From: Zeimonas sp044507525
Lineage (GTDB): Bacteria > Pseudomonadota > Gammaproteobacteria > Burkholderiales > Burkholderiaceae_E
NCBI GenBank assembly: GCA_044507525.1
Contig: JBIQJM010000004.1
Span: forward strand, 25,557 to 89,556
Length of the DNA: 64,000 nt
Direction of reading: 5' to 3'
The position numbers and the translations under genes were made by a program. The notes beneath the pieces were generated by a model, which was not told the origin of the DNA, did not search any database, and saw only the letters and a program-made list of their open reading frames with translations. Positions 34,599-43,478 of the stretch are shown here, piece by piece. The stretch's first letter is position 1, and each line of letters begins with the position of its first letter.

Positions 34599-35570
34599 AT
34601 GAGTCTCATCGAACGCGCGGTAGCCCGGCTGAACGAGAATCGGCCCGAGCAGACGCCGCCGGACGGGCCGCAACCGGAGGCGCCCACCCCAGCCGCGCAG
34701 CGCACCTCGATCGAGGCCTTCGCCGATCGCATCGTCGCCGAGCCGGCCGACGTCGGCGACGTCGCCGTTGTCGACGCGCCGGAACGCGTCGCTGCGCCTG
34801 CACCCTCGGCGCCGCCCGAGCGCGAACCGGTGCGCATCCACCTCGACGGGCTGCGCGCACGCGGCATGGTCGTGCCCAACGGCCCCGCCACGCAGAGCTC
34901 GCACGAGTTCCGCGTCATCAAGCGCCCGCTGCTCGGCAACGCCTTCGGCCGCCACGGGCAGCAGCCGGTGCGCAACGGCAAGCGGATCATGGTCACCAGC
35001 GCCTTCCCGGGTGAAGGCAAGAGCTTCACGTCGGTGAACCTCGCGATGAGCATCGCCGCCGAGCGCGACCACGGCGTGCTGCTGATCGACGCCGACGTCG
35101 CGCGCCCGACGATCCCGCGCGAACTCGGCATCCACGCCGACGTCGGCCTGATGGACTGGCTGATCGACGGCGGCCCCGACCTCTCCCAGCTCGTCCTGCG
35201 CACCAACGTCGACACGCTGTCGCTGCTGCCCGCCGGGCGCCACGACCAGCACGCCACCGAATGGCTCGCGAGCGACGCGATGGGACGTCTGCTCGATGAA
35301 CTCAGCAAGCGCTATCCCGATTGCGTACTGATCTTCGACTCGCCGCCGTTGCTCGTCACCACCGAGGCCCGCGTGCTGGCGTCGTACATGGGTCAGATCG
35401 TCATGGTCGTGGAGTCGGGACGCACGCCCCGCGAAGCGGTCACGCAGGCGTTGTCCACCATCGAGTCGAACGAGATCGTCGGGCTGGTCCTGAACAAGGC
35501 GCACAACATTGAGAGCAACGGCTACTACCAGGGCTACGGGTACGGGTACGGCGCTGCGGGTTCGTCCTGA
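34599..35570 (+). CDS. XrtA-associated tyrosine autokinase (BY-kinase)
   Basis: 323 residues, cytosolic. A Pro/Ala-rich N-terminal tail (about 90 residues) precedes the CpsD/CapB-type ATPase with Walker A TSAFPGEGKS (K141), Walker A' VLLIDADVARP and Walker B CVLIFDSPPLL. The C-terminus is a Tyr-rich autophosphorylation tail (GYYQGYGYGYGAAGSS). Phosphorylation of such tails regulates polysaccharide polymerisation together with Wzz. The last 62 bases overlap the reading frame of the next gene. Confidence 0.94.
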   Translation: MSLIERAVARLNENRPEQTPPDGPQPEAPTPAAQRTSIEAFADRIVAEPADVGDVAVVDAPERVAAPAPSAPPEREPVRIHLDGLRARGMVVPNGPATQSSHEFRVIKRPLLGNAFGRHGQQPVRNGKRIMVTSAFPGEGKSFTSVNLAMSIAAERDHGVLLIDADVARPTIPRELGIHADVGLMDWLIDGGPDLSQLVLRTNVDTLSLLPAGRHDQHATEWLASDAMGRLLDELSKRYPDCVLIFDSPPLLVTTEARVLASYMGQIVMVVESGRTPREAVTQALSTIESNEIVGLVLNKAHNIESNGYYQGYGYGYGAAGSS

Positions 35571-37137
35571 GGCAGGCAGCGCAGTCCCGCGCACGACACG
35601 GATCGCACTCTGCATCGCGACGCTCGGCCTGTCGGGCGGCGTCGCGGCGCAGGGCCTGCTCGGGCTCGGCTATCCGCTGGAAAAACCCGCACTGCAACCC
35701 GGCGTGCGAGCGGTCGCGACCTGGTCCGACAACGTCGAACGCAGGAGCCGCGGCGGCGACAGCGACCTCATCTTCGAGGTGTCGCCGTACATCGTCGCGC
35801 AGTCCGAGGCGCCGCGCGCGAGCTACCGGCTCTTCTACCAGCTGCGCAACTTCTTCCGGCTGCGAGAGGGCGACGCCAATTTCTTTCGCCATGCGCTGAA
35901 CGCGCAGGGCAGCTTCGCGCTCGTCGACGATCGCTTCGGCGTCGACCTCAGCGGCTTCATGGGGACGATCTCCGCAACGCCGACGGGCCCGATCTCGAAC
36001 GATCCGGCCTCTTCGTTCTCGAACACCTCGAACGTGCGCCATTTCGCGGTGGCGCCCTGGTACCAGGATGCGCTCGGGCGCATCGCGACCTACCAGATGC
36101 GCTACACGCTCGCGCACAGCGACGGCGGCAGCTTCGCGACGGCGAGAGTCAGCCACACCGCATCGGGGGTCGTCAACGGCATCCAGGGCGGCTCGCGGTG
36201 GAACTGGCGCCTGCACGGCGAAGCGCAGCGACGCGAGTTCGAAGACAACCTCACGCGCGATCGCCAGAGTTCGGGCGCCGTGCTCTACTACGACGTCTAT
36301 CCGACCCTGCGCGTCTTCGGGACGATCGACTACGAGTTCATCGAAGGACTGCGCGACGAGGACGGCGACGACGAGGGATGGGGCCCGGGCGCCGGCTTCG
36401 ACTGGACCCCGAACCGTCGCACGACCGTGAGCGGATCGGTCTCCAGGCGCTTCTACGGGACGGTCAGCAACCTGGCCATCTCGCACTCGCGGCACCGCGC
36501 GACGATGGGCCTGCGCTGGTCGCGATCGGTTCTCACCAGCGCCGACGCATCGCTGCTGCTGTTCGATCCGTCGTCGATCACCTCGGGCGGCTTCGGAGCC
36601 TCGCGTGCGGTGAATCCGGTCATCAGCAGCCTGCTGTCGACCGGGATCGTCCTGCCGCCCGGTACCGTGCTCACCCAGGGAATGTTCACCGACGCCGCGG
36701 TCCTCGACCGCCGCCTCACCGCGTTCTGGGGGCTGCGCGGCGCACGCAATGCGTTCACCCTGACCGGCTACTATTCGAACCGGGAATCGACGACGGAACT
36801 GCAGTCGACCACGCAGTTCACCGGCATCCGCGGCAGTGCGACCTTCGGCGGCATCTTCGTCGGCGAGATCCGCGAGCGCGGGGTCGTCGCCTCGTATTCC
36901 CGCCGCCTCGACGGGCGCTCGTCGATCGACGTGACCTTCGACCGCCGCCGCGTCGACTCGCCGACGGCATTCTTCGAAACGCAGTACACGTCGTTCCGCG
37001 TCGGCTACCGCACCTGGATCACCAGCGACCTCGCCGGATTCGCCGGAGTGCGCAGGGTCGTGCAGACGGGCGAAGGCCGCAGCATCAGCTACGACGAGAA
37101 CGCGATCTACGCGGGCGTCGACATGAGGTTCTACTAG
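35509..37137 (+). CDS. PEP-CTERM system outer-membrane beta-barrel-like protein (TIGR03016 type)
   Basis: About 542 residues from TTG 35509. The body resembles the PEP-CTERM-associated outer-membrane protein family: signal-like RIALCIATLGLSGGVAAQ, then alternating aromatic/charged strands through to a C-terminal ENAIYAGVDMRFY ending in an aromatic residue, as outer-membrane barrels do. There is no ATG before the signal peptide. In-frame options are TTG 35509 and CTG 35554, both inside or near the end of the kinase gene. It may form the outer-membrane pore for the polymer. Start uncertain. Confidence 0.85.
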   Translation: MRATATTRATGTGTALRVRPEAGSAVPRTTRIALCIATLGLSGGVAAQGLLGLGYPLEKPALQPGVRAVATWSDNVERRSRGGDSDLIFEVSPYIVAQSEAPRASYRLFYQLRNFFRLREGDANFFRHALNAQGSFALVDDRFGVDLSGFMGTISATPTGPISNDPASSFSNTSNVRHFAVAPWYQDALGRIATYQMRYTLAHSDGGSFATARVSHTASGVVNGIQGGSRWNWRLHGEAQRREFEDNLTRDRQSSGAVLYYDVYPTLRVFGTIDYEFIEGLRDEDGDDEGWGPGAGFDWTPNRRTTVSGSVSRRFYGTVSNLAISHSRHRATMGLRWSRSVLTSADASLLLFDPSSITSGGFGASRAVNPVISSLLSTGIVLPPGTVLTQGMFTDAAVLDRRLTAFWGLRGARNAFTLTGYYSNRESTTELQSTTQFTGIRGSATFGGIFVGEIRERGVVASYSRRLDGRSSIDVTFDRRRVDSPTAFFETQYTSFRVGYRTWITSDLAGFAGVRRVVQTGEGRSISYDENAIYAGVDMRFY

Positions 37138-38220
37138 ATGTACGAGTCGTTCTACCGACTCTCCGGCAAGCCGTTCCAGCTCAGTCCGGATCCCGAGTTC
37201 TTCTTCGGCAGCCGAGGCCACCGCCGCGCGATGGCCTATCTCGAATACGGGCTGCACCAGGCCGAAGGCTTCATCGTCGTGACCGGCGAAGTCGGCGCGG
37301 GCAAGACGACGCTCGTGCAGCAGCTGCTGCGCCGCCTGCCGGCGAACAACGTCGTCCCCGTGCAGATCGTCACCACGCAGCTCGAGGCGGAAGACCTCGT
37401 GCGCATCGTCGCCAGCTCCTTCGGCCTGCCCACCGACGGCGGCGACAAGTCGACGCTGCTGATCCGCCTCGAGGCCTACCTGCGCGAACTGCAGGGCCAG
37501 GGCAAGCGCGCGCTGCTGATCGTCGACGAAGCGCAGAACCTCGGCGCGCGCGCCATCGAGGAGCTGCGCATGCTGTCGAACTTCCAGCTCGGCACGAAGG
37601 CCACGCTGCAGAGCTTCCTGCTCGGCCAGCCCGAGCTTCGCGACCTGATGCAGCGCCCGGAGATGCGCCAGCTGAAGCAGCGCATCATCGCGGCCTACCA
37701 TCTCGGCCCGCTCGACCGCACCGAGACGCAGCAGTACATCGAATACCGGCTCGCGCACGTCGGCTGGAAGGGCGACCCTTCCTTCGACGCCGCCGCCTTC
37801 GATCGCATCTTCGCGCTCACCCACGGCATCCCGCGACGGATCAACACGCTCGTCGACCGACTCCTGCTCGCCGGGTATCTCGGCGAGAAGCACGCGCTGG
37901 GCGAGAGCGACGTCGTCGACGTCGCCGCCGAGCTCAAGATGGAGCTGGGCCCCCGCCGCAATTTCACCGGCCCGGCCAGCGCAGGGCAGGACGGGGACGC
38001 GGCGTGGGCGTCCGCCGACGCGGGCGCAGGCGCGTCCTCGGGCATGGCCGCGGACGCAGGCGCGCAGCCCGACGCGCCGGGCTCGTCCTCGCTCGCCGCG
38101 CTCGAGGAACGCGTGGCCTTGCTCGAATCGACGACCGGAATGATCTTCGCCACCCTGAAGAAGGTGCTCCGGATGCTGCGCACGCGCGCCTCCTCCGAGA
38201 GCGAACGCAACGTCGCGTGA
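37138..38220 (+). CDS. XrtA-associated ExeA-like AAA ATPase
   Basis: 360 residues. N-terminal YRLSGKPFQLSPDPEFFF, Walker A GEVGAGKTT (K56), Walker B LLIVDEAQN near residue 125, sensor/arginine region LPSF-like IAAYHLGPLDRTETQQYIEYRL. The last 90 residues are low-complexity (Ala/Gly/Asp/Ser) and then a coiled coil. The family resembles ExeA of type II secretion and is a standard XrtA-locus member. It starts right after the preceding stop codon and overlaps the deacetylase start by one base (TGATG). Confidence 0.93.
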   Translation: MYESFYRLSGKPFQLSPDPEFFFGSRGHRRAMAYLEYGLHQAEGFIVVTGEVGAGKTTLVQQLLRRLPANNVVPVQIVTTQLEAEDLVRIVASSFGLPTDGGDKSTLLIRLEAYLRELQGQGKRALLIVDEAQNLGARAIEELRMLSNFQLGTKATLQSFLLGQPELRDLMQRPEMRQLKQRIIAAYHLGPLDRTETQQYIEYRLAHVGWKGDPSFDAAAFDRIFALTHGIPRRINTLVDRLLLAGYLGEKHALGESDVVDVAAELKMELGPRRNFTGPASAGQDGDAAWASADAGAGASSGMAADAGAQPDAPGSSSLAALEERVALLESTTGMIFATLKKVLRMLRTRASSESERNVA

Positions 38221-39107
38221 TGGGCTCCGGCAGCATGCAGGCCCCCGCGGTCAACGCGATGTCGATCGACGTGGAAGACTATTTCCAGGTCGCGGCGTTC
38301 GCACCGTATATCGAGCGCGAGCGCTGGGACACCATCCCCTGTCGCGTCGAGCGCAACATCGCCGTCATCCTCGAGATGCTCGAGCGCCACGACACGCGCG
38401 CCACCTTCTTCACGCTCGGCTGGGTCGCGGAGCGCTTTCCGTCGGTGATCCGCGAGATCGTCTCCCGGGGCCACGAGCTGGCGAGCCACGGCTACTCGCA
38501 CGCGCGGGCGAGCGACCAGACGCCGCAGGCTTTCCGCGAAGACCTCTCGCGCGCCAAGGCCCTGCTCGAAGACACCGGCGGCGTGCCGGTCCGGGGGTAC
38601 CGCGCACCGAGCTTCTCGATCGGGGCAGGCAACCTGTGGGCGCACGACGTGATCGCCGAGACCGGCCACGCGTACAGCTCCAGCGTCTATCCGATCGCGC
38701 ACGATCACTACGGAATGCCGCAGGCGCCGCGCTTCGCGTGGCGCACGCCGTCCGGCGTCGTCGAGATCCCGCCGAGCTCGCTGCGCATGCTCGGACGCAA
38801 CCTGCCGGCATCGGGCGGCGGATACTTCCGCCTGCTGCCCTACCCGGTCTCGCGTTGGAGCATCCGGCGGATCAACGAGCGCGACCGCGAGCCCTGCATC
38901 TTCTACTTCCATCCGTGGGAGATCGATCCGGAGCAGCCGCGCATCCGGCAGGCGGGCGTGAAGTCGAGGTTTCGCCACTACGTGAACCTCGAACGCACGG
39001 CGGCGCGCCTCGATCGCCTGCTGCACGATTTCCGCTGGGGCCGGGTCGACGAGGTGTTCGCCGCGCACCTCGACGCCGATCGCAGGGACACGGGTGCTTC
39101 GCGATGA
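38220..39107 (+). CDS. XrtA-associated polysaccharide deacetylase (DUF3473, TIGR03006 type)
   Basis: 295 residues, NodB/CE4 fold. MSIDVEDYFQVAAF with the metal Asp near the N-terminus, ATFFTLGWVAERFP, GHELASHGYSHAR (His pair of the CE4 motif) near residue 85, and RGYRAPSFSIG. The DUF3473 C-terminal part includes FYFHPWEIDPEQPRI. It removes N-acetyl groups from the exopolysaccharide, probably in the periplasm although no signal peptide is seen, as is typical of this subfamily. Confidence 0.94.
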   Translation: MGSGSMQAPAVNAMSIDVEDYFQVAAFAPYIERERWDTIPCRVERNIAVILEMLERHDTRATFFTLGWVAERFPSVIREIVSRGHELASHGYSHARASDQTPQAFREDLSRAKALLEDTGGVPVRGYRAPSFSIGAGNLWAHDVIAETGHAYSSSVYPIAHDHYGMPQAPRFAWRTPSGVVEIPPSSLRMLGRNLPASGGGYFRLLPYPVSRWSIRRINERDREPCIFYFHPWEIDPEQPRIRQAGVKSRFRHYVNLERTAARLDRLLHDFRWGRVDEVFAAHLDADRRDTGASR

Positions 39108-40237
39108 ATCGGGAAGATCCGCAGCTCCTGCTCGCGCTCGACGGCGCGGCACCGGCGGCCGCAGCGCCCCGACCCGATCGGGGCGGCGACGCGCAGCGCC
39201 GGGAAGACGACGTGGAAGTCACCGTCGCGCAGGACGCCGACCGCGAGGACTGGCAGGGCTGGCTCGAGTCGCGCGCCGACGCCACGATCTTCCACGACTG
39301 GGCGTGGCGGCAGGTGCTCGCCGAGGCCTTCGGGCATCGCCCGCACTACCTGGTCGCCCGACGCGACGGCCGCGTCGCCGGGGTGCTGCCGCTGGTCGAG
39401 GTCAAGACGCTGCTCTTCGGGCATTCGCTGTCGAGCCTGCCCTTCTGTCCCTATGCGGGTCCGCTGGCCGAGGATCGGTCCGTGCACGATGCGCTCGACG
39501 AGCGCGCCGAGGCGATCGGCCGCGCGCGCGGCGTCGACTTCGTCGAATACCGGACGCTGGGCGAATCGCATCGCGACTGGCCGCGGCAGGATCTCTACGT
39601 GACCTTCCGCAAGGCCATCGTCGAGGACGCCGACGCGAACCTCGCCGCCATTCCGCGCAAGCAGCGCGCGATGGTGCGCAAGGGCATGCGCAACGCGCTG
39701 CGCAGCGACACGGGCGACCTCGACGCGTTCTTCGAACTGTTCACCGACAACGTCCACCGCCACGGCACGCCGCCGCATCGACGGCGCTTCTTCGAGCTGA
39801 TCCTCGAAGCCTTCGGCGACCGCGCGGAAGTGCTCGTCGTGCGCGACGCGAACAGCGAGCCGGTCAGCGCCGTGCTGAGCCTGTATCACCGCGACGAAGT
39901 GCTCCCGATGCACGCCGGCGACGCGCCGCGCGCGCGCGAGCTGGCGGCGAACGACTTCAAGTACTGGGAACTGATGCGTCGCGCCGCGACCGAGCGCGGC
40001 TGCCGCGTCTTCGACTACGGTCGCAGCAAGCGCGGCACCGGCCCCTTCGACTTCAAGAAGAACTGGGGCTTCGTGCCGACGCCGCTGTGCTACGAGTACC
40101 GCTTGCTCGGGCGGGAGACGATTCCGCAGAACAACCCGCTGAACCCGCGCTACCGACTGATGATCGCCACGTGGCGACGGCTGCCGCGCTGGTTCGTCCG
40201 CGCGATCGGGCCGTACCTGGTCCGGGGGCTCGGCTGA
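39104..40237 (+). CDS. XrtA-associated FemAB-like GNAT protein (TIGR03019 type)
   Basis: 377 residues, with an ATGA overlap with the deacetylase. The N-terminal 45 residues are Asp/Ala-rich. The core shows ATIFHDWAWRQVLAEAFGHRPHYLVARRDGRVAGVLPL and, near the C-terminus, FDYGRSKRGTGPFDFKKNWGF, the FemAB/BioF2-like acyl-transfer signature. FemAB proteins transfer aminoacyl groups from tRNA to peptidoglycan. The XrtA version has an unproven acceptor, perhaps the polysaccharide. This is a real alternative partner for the ligase/decarboxylase/ACP module. Confidence 0.92.
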   Translation: MNREDPQLLLALDGAAPAAAAPRPDRGGDAQRREDDVEVTVAQDADREDWQGWLESRADATIFHDWAWRQVLAEAFGHRPHYLVARRDGRVAGVLPLVEVKTLLFGHSLSSLPFCPYAGPLAEDRSVHDALDERAEAIGRARGVDFVEYRTLGESHRDWPRQDLYVTFRKAIVEDADANLAAIPRKQRAMVRKGMRNALRSDTGDLDAFFELFTDNVHRHGTPPHRRRFFELILEAFGDRAEVLVVRDANSEPVSAVLSLYHRDEVLPMHAGDAPRARELAANDFKYWELMRRAATERGCRVFDYGRSKRGTGPFDFKKNWGFVPTPLCYEYRLLGRETIPQNNPLNPRYRLMIATWRRLPRWFVRAIGPYLVRGLG

Positions 40238-40257
40238 ACCATGAACGGCGTTCCTTC

Positions 40258-40992
40258 ATGCGGCACGGCAGGCAGGCGCCGCAGCTCGTCGTGGAGTTCG
40301 TCGGCATTCCCGGCGCGGGCAAGAGCCGCGTCGCCGCGGCGCTGGCGCAGGAGCTTTCGCGTCGCTTCGACGTGGCCTTTCCCGATCGCTTGGAGTACCG
40401 GCGCTGGTCGCTCTCGCGCAGCGAGGAGCTGCGCCTCGACCTGCGCCACGCGTCCTCTTCGGCGTGCTACCGCCTGCGCCGCCTGTGGTTCGACCTGCGC
40501 CGTGCGGGCCCGGGCCTGTGGGTGGCCAGGCGCAGCTGGCGCAACTCCCGCTATCCGGTGGGGCTGCTCGAGAAGATGCGGCGCGACCCGCGGCAGGTAT
40601 ACGTCCTCGACGAGTGGCTGCTGCACCGGACGATCGAGGAATCGATCCGCAGCTACGACGCGGGCCCCGCATTCGCAGCGGCTTTCGCCTTTCCTCCCCG
40701 ACGGATGCCGCCCATGATCTACGCCTGCGTCGAGACGCACCCGGCGCTCGCCCGCGACCGGATCCTGAAAGAGGACAATACCTATCGCTGGTTCGCGCAC
40801 GGCAACGACGCCCGCACGATCGAGCAGACGCTTCGCGCCTGGCAGGCGCAGCTGCAAGCGTTGAAAGCCGAGATGCGTCGACGCGGGCTGCCCTGCGTCG
40901 AGATCGACGGCAGCGAACCGGTCGAGGCGAATGCGAAGCGTCTCGCGGCGCACGTCGAAGCGACGCTCCGCGTCCGGACGGATCCCGCATGA
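40258..40992 (+). CDS. P-loop NTPase/kinase-like protein of unknown function
   Basis: 244 residues from ATG 40258. Walker A GIPGAGKS (residues 16-23) at the end of a first strand, then a helical charged middle. A Walker B-like strand QVYVLDEWLLHRT sits near residue 118, and an R-rich lid region RDRILKEDNTYRWFAHGND near 164. This resembles nucleoside/sugar kinases or sulfotransferases, but I do not recognise a family. It lies 20 bp after femAB and overlaps the methyltransferase by ATGA, so it belongs to the same operon. Confidence 0.82.
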   Translation: MRHGRQAPQLVVEFVGIPGAGKSRVAAALAQELSRRFDVAFPDRLEYRRWSLSRSEELRLDLRHASSSACYRLRRLWFDLRRAGPGLWVARRSWRNSRYPVGLLEKMRRDPRQVYVLDEWLLHRTIEESIRSYDAGPAFAAAFAFPPRRMPPMIYACVETHPALARDRILKEDNTYRWFAHGNDARTIEQTLRAWQAQLQALKAEMRRRGLPCVEIDGSEPVEANAKRLAAHVEATLRVRTDPA

Positions 40993-41759
40993 GTGGAGCC
41001 AGGAGCATGAGGCATCTTTTCGCGCGGACGCCGATCGCCGAATTCGGCGACTACTCGACCTCGCACGTGGGCGCCGGCGAGCAGTATCACCGCAGGTTCG
41101 TCGAGCAGCCGGGGCGCGCGCTGATGTGGGAACTCGAGCGCGCGTTCCTCGAGCGGCTGGTCGCCGAGCGAAGGCCGGGCTCGATCCTCGATTTCGCCTG
41201 CGGCACCGGCCGTATCTCGGCCTTCCTCGAGCAGGCCTGCCCCGCCGCGCAGATCTGCGGCATCGACATCTCGGCGTCGATGCTCGAGCTGGCACGGCCG
41301 CGCGCTGCGCGAACCGACTACCGGCTGATGAGCTCGCGCGACGCGATCGAGTTCTTCGGAGAGAAGCGCTTCGACCTGGTCGTCGCCTTCCGCTTCTTCG
41401 CGAACGCCGAACCGGCATTGCGCGAATCGGTGGCCGCGGATCTGGCCCGGCTGGTGTCCGACCGCGGAGCGATCCTGCTGAACAACCATCGGAACTTCTG
41501 GTCGACCTCCTACCTCGCGCGCCGCACGCGCGGCGAGAAGCCCTTCGGTGCGCTCAACGGCGACATCGAGCGGATCTTCGTCGAACTGGGCTTTCGCCGG
41601 GCGCGCAGGGCGTCGCTCGGCGTGTGGCCCCAGGGCGACACGCATGCGCTCGGACTGCCGTGGAAGGCAGTCCGGACGCTCGAGCGGGCGAATGCGTCGG
41701 CGCTGGCCGCACACCACGCGCTCGGCTACAACACGCTGATGCTCTTCACGCGGGCCTGA
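40989..41759 (+). CDS. Class I SAM-dependent methyltransferase
   Basis: 256 residues from ATG 40989 (ATGA overlap), or 250 from ATG 41007, which has AGGAG upstream. Motif I ILDFACGTGRIS near residue 66 and the acidic strand end ICGIDISASMLELA fit a class I fold. The rest, including ILLNNHRNFWSTSYL, does not identify the acceptor. Likely target: a sugar of the polysaccharide or its lipid carrier. Confidence 0.87.
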   Translation: MSGARSMRHLFARTPIAEFGDYSTSHVGAGEQYHRRFVEQPGRALMWELERAFLERLVAERRPGSILDFACGTGRISAFLEQACPAAQICGIDISASMLELARPRAARTDYRLMSSRDAIEFFGEKRFDLVVAFRFFANAEPALRESVAADLARLVSDRGAILLNNHRNFWSTSYLARRTRGEKPFGALNGDIERIFVELGFRRARRASLGVWPQGDTHALGLPWKAVRTLERANASALAAHHALGYNTLMLFTRA

Positions 41760-41760
41760 C

Positions 41761-43476
41761 GTGGCGAGTCCCCCGCTTCCGCTTCCCTCGCTGGACCGAC
41801 CGGACGCCGCGACGCCGGGCCGACGAACGCTGCTGCACGTATCGCTCGCCTTCGCCTTCGCCTGCCTGCTGTCGATCGTCGCGTTCTTCGACGCCTGGGC
41901 TTCGATGGTGCGCGTCTGGTCGAACTCGGAAACCTTCGCGCACGGCTTCATCGCCCTGCCCTGCGCCGCCTGGATGCTCTGGCGGCGGCACGAGGACTGG
42001 TCCGCACTGAGCGCTCGCGTCTGGTGGCCGGCCGTCGGCGCACTGGCCCTCTGCGGCATCGCATGGCTCGTGGGCCGGCTCGGCGGAGTCGCTTCCTTCC
42101 AGCAATTCGGCGCCGTCGGCTTCATTCCGGCGACGATGCTGCTGCTCGTCGGCCCGGCGATCACGCGCTCGCTCGCGTTCCCGCTCGGATTCCTGTTCTT
42201 CGCGGTGCCCGTCGGCGAGTTCCTGACGCCGATCATGATGGACTACACGGCCGACGCCACGGTGCAGGCGCTGCGCTGGACCGGCATCCCCGTCTTCCGC
42301 GAAGGCCTGCACTTCAGCCTGCCGACCGGGCGCTGGTCGGTGGTCGAGGCGTGCAGCGGACTGCGCTACCTGATCGCTTCGCTGGCGCTCGGCGTCCTCT
42401 ACGCGTACCTGCAGTTCCGCACGCTGCGCTATCGCCTCGCCTTCGTCGCACTGGCGATCATCGTCCCCATCGTCGCCAACTGGGTGCGTGCCTACGGCAT
42501 CGTGCTGCTCGGCCACCTGTCCGACATGCGGATCGCCGCGGGCGCCGACCACCTGATCTACGGCTGGGTGTTCTTCGGCTTCGTGATGGCGCTGCTCTTC
42601 TGGATCGGCTCCTGCTGGAACGAGCCGCCGGCCGCGCGGCCGACGAAGACCGGGGGCGACGCCGGACCCGACGCGCCGCAGGCCGCGGATGGGGCATCGG
42701 AGCCGGCCTCGGCACCGGCCCGCCGTCCGGAGCTGCGACTGGTCGGCGGAATCGCGGTCGCGATCGTCGCCGCCCTGCTGTGGCGGCCGCTTTCGCTCGG
42801 ACTGCTCGACGCCACGGATCCGGTCGACGCGGTCGCCGCGCTGCGCGCCGCGGTGGCGCCCTATCCCCCGGCCGACGCGCTCGACTACCGGCCGCACTTC
42901 GTCGGCGCATCCGGTGAACTCCATGCGTCGCGTCGCATCGACGGTGTCCCCGTCGACCTGCACGCGTTCTATTACGCACGCCAGCACGAAACCAACGAGA
43001 TGGTGCGCGACGGCCACCGGGCGGTGCGCACCGACGACTTCGACTGGCCCGTCACCTGGCGAGGCACCCGGCGTACGCCGTGGGGCACGGTGGCGGTCTA
43101 CCGCATCGGACGCGCCGCCGGCCAGCAACTGGTCGTCTGGCACTGGTTCGCCGTCGGCGACACACAGACCGCGAGCGCCTATCGCGCCAAGGCGGCCACC
43201 GCGTGGTCGCTCGCCAGCGGTCTCGGCGACCACTCGCTGGCCATCGTGCTCGCCACGCCGTTGCGCACCGATCCGGGCATGACCCGCGACGAGGCGATGC
43301 AGGTCGCCACGCGCCGGCTGGAGCAGGTCTCGCAGGCGCTGCAACCCACGATCGAGGCCGTCGCCCACGGCCGCCCGTCGAACGGGGCTTCGCTCGTCAA
43401 GCGCTTCGTCCCGCAATCGCCCGCGTCGGTGTCGACGCCCTTGCCGGCGACGTCGCGCCCGGTCAAGCCGCAGTGA
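41761..43476 (+). CDS. xrtA: Exosortase A fused to an EpsI-type domain
   Basis: 571 residues, GTG start. Eight or so membrane helices hold the exosortase triad: Cys198 in VVEACSGLRYL, Arg243 in ANWVRAYGIV and His264 in ADHLIYGWVFFG. Residues about 370-555 form a second, non-membrane domain of the EpsI type (DUF3485) with DLHAFYYARQHETNEMV and QQLVVWHWF. XrtA is a cysteine transpeptidase/protease that cleaves the PEP-CTERM sorting signal at the membrane. This fused layout is typical of type A. Ends 2 bp before the glycosyltransferase ATG. Confidence 0.96.
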   Translation: MASPPLPLPSLDRPDAATPGRRTLLHVSLAFAFACLLSIVAFFDAWASMVRVWSNSETFAHGFIALPCAAWMLWRRHEDWSALSARVWWPAVGALALCGIAWLVGRLGGVASFQQFGAVGFIPATMLLLVGPAITRSLAFPLGFLFFAVPVGEFLTPIMMDYTADATVQALRWTGIPVFREGLHFSLPTGRWSVVEACSGLRYLIASLALGVLYAYLQFRTLRYRLAFVALAIIVPIVANWVRAYGIVLLGHLSDMRIAAGADHLIYGWVFFGFVMALLFWIGSCWNEPPAARPTKTGGDAGPDAPQAADGASEPASAPARRPELRLVGGIAVAIVAALLWRPLSLGLLDATDPVDAVAALRAAVAPYPPADALDYRPHFVGASGELHASRRIDGVPVDLHAFYYARQHETNEMVRDGHRAVRTDDFDWPVTWRGTRRTPWGTVAVYRIGRAAGQQLVVWHWFAVGDTQTASAYRAKAATAWSLASGLGDHSLAIVLATPLRTDPGMTRDEAMQVATRRLEQVSQALQPTIEAVAHGRPSNGASLVKRFVPQSPASVSTPLPATSRPVKPQ

Positions 43477-43478
43477 CG

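Noticed and set aside
31340..35308. 1322-residue minus-strand open frame opposite the export, Wzz and kinase genes
   Set aside because: Same shadow effect. It has no start signals or domains, and lies antisense to well-supported genes.
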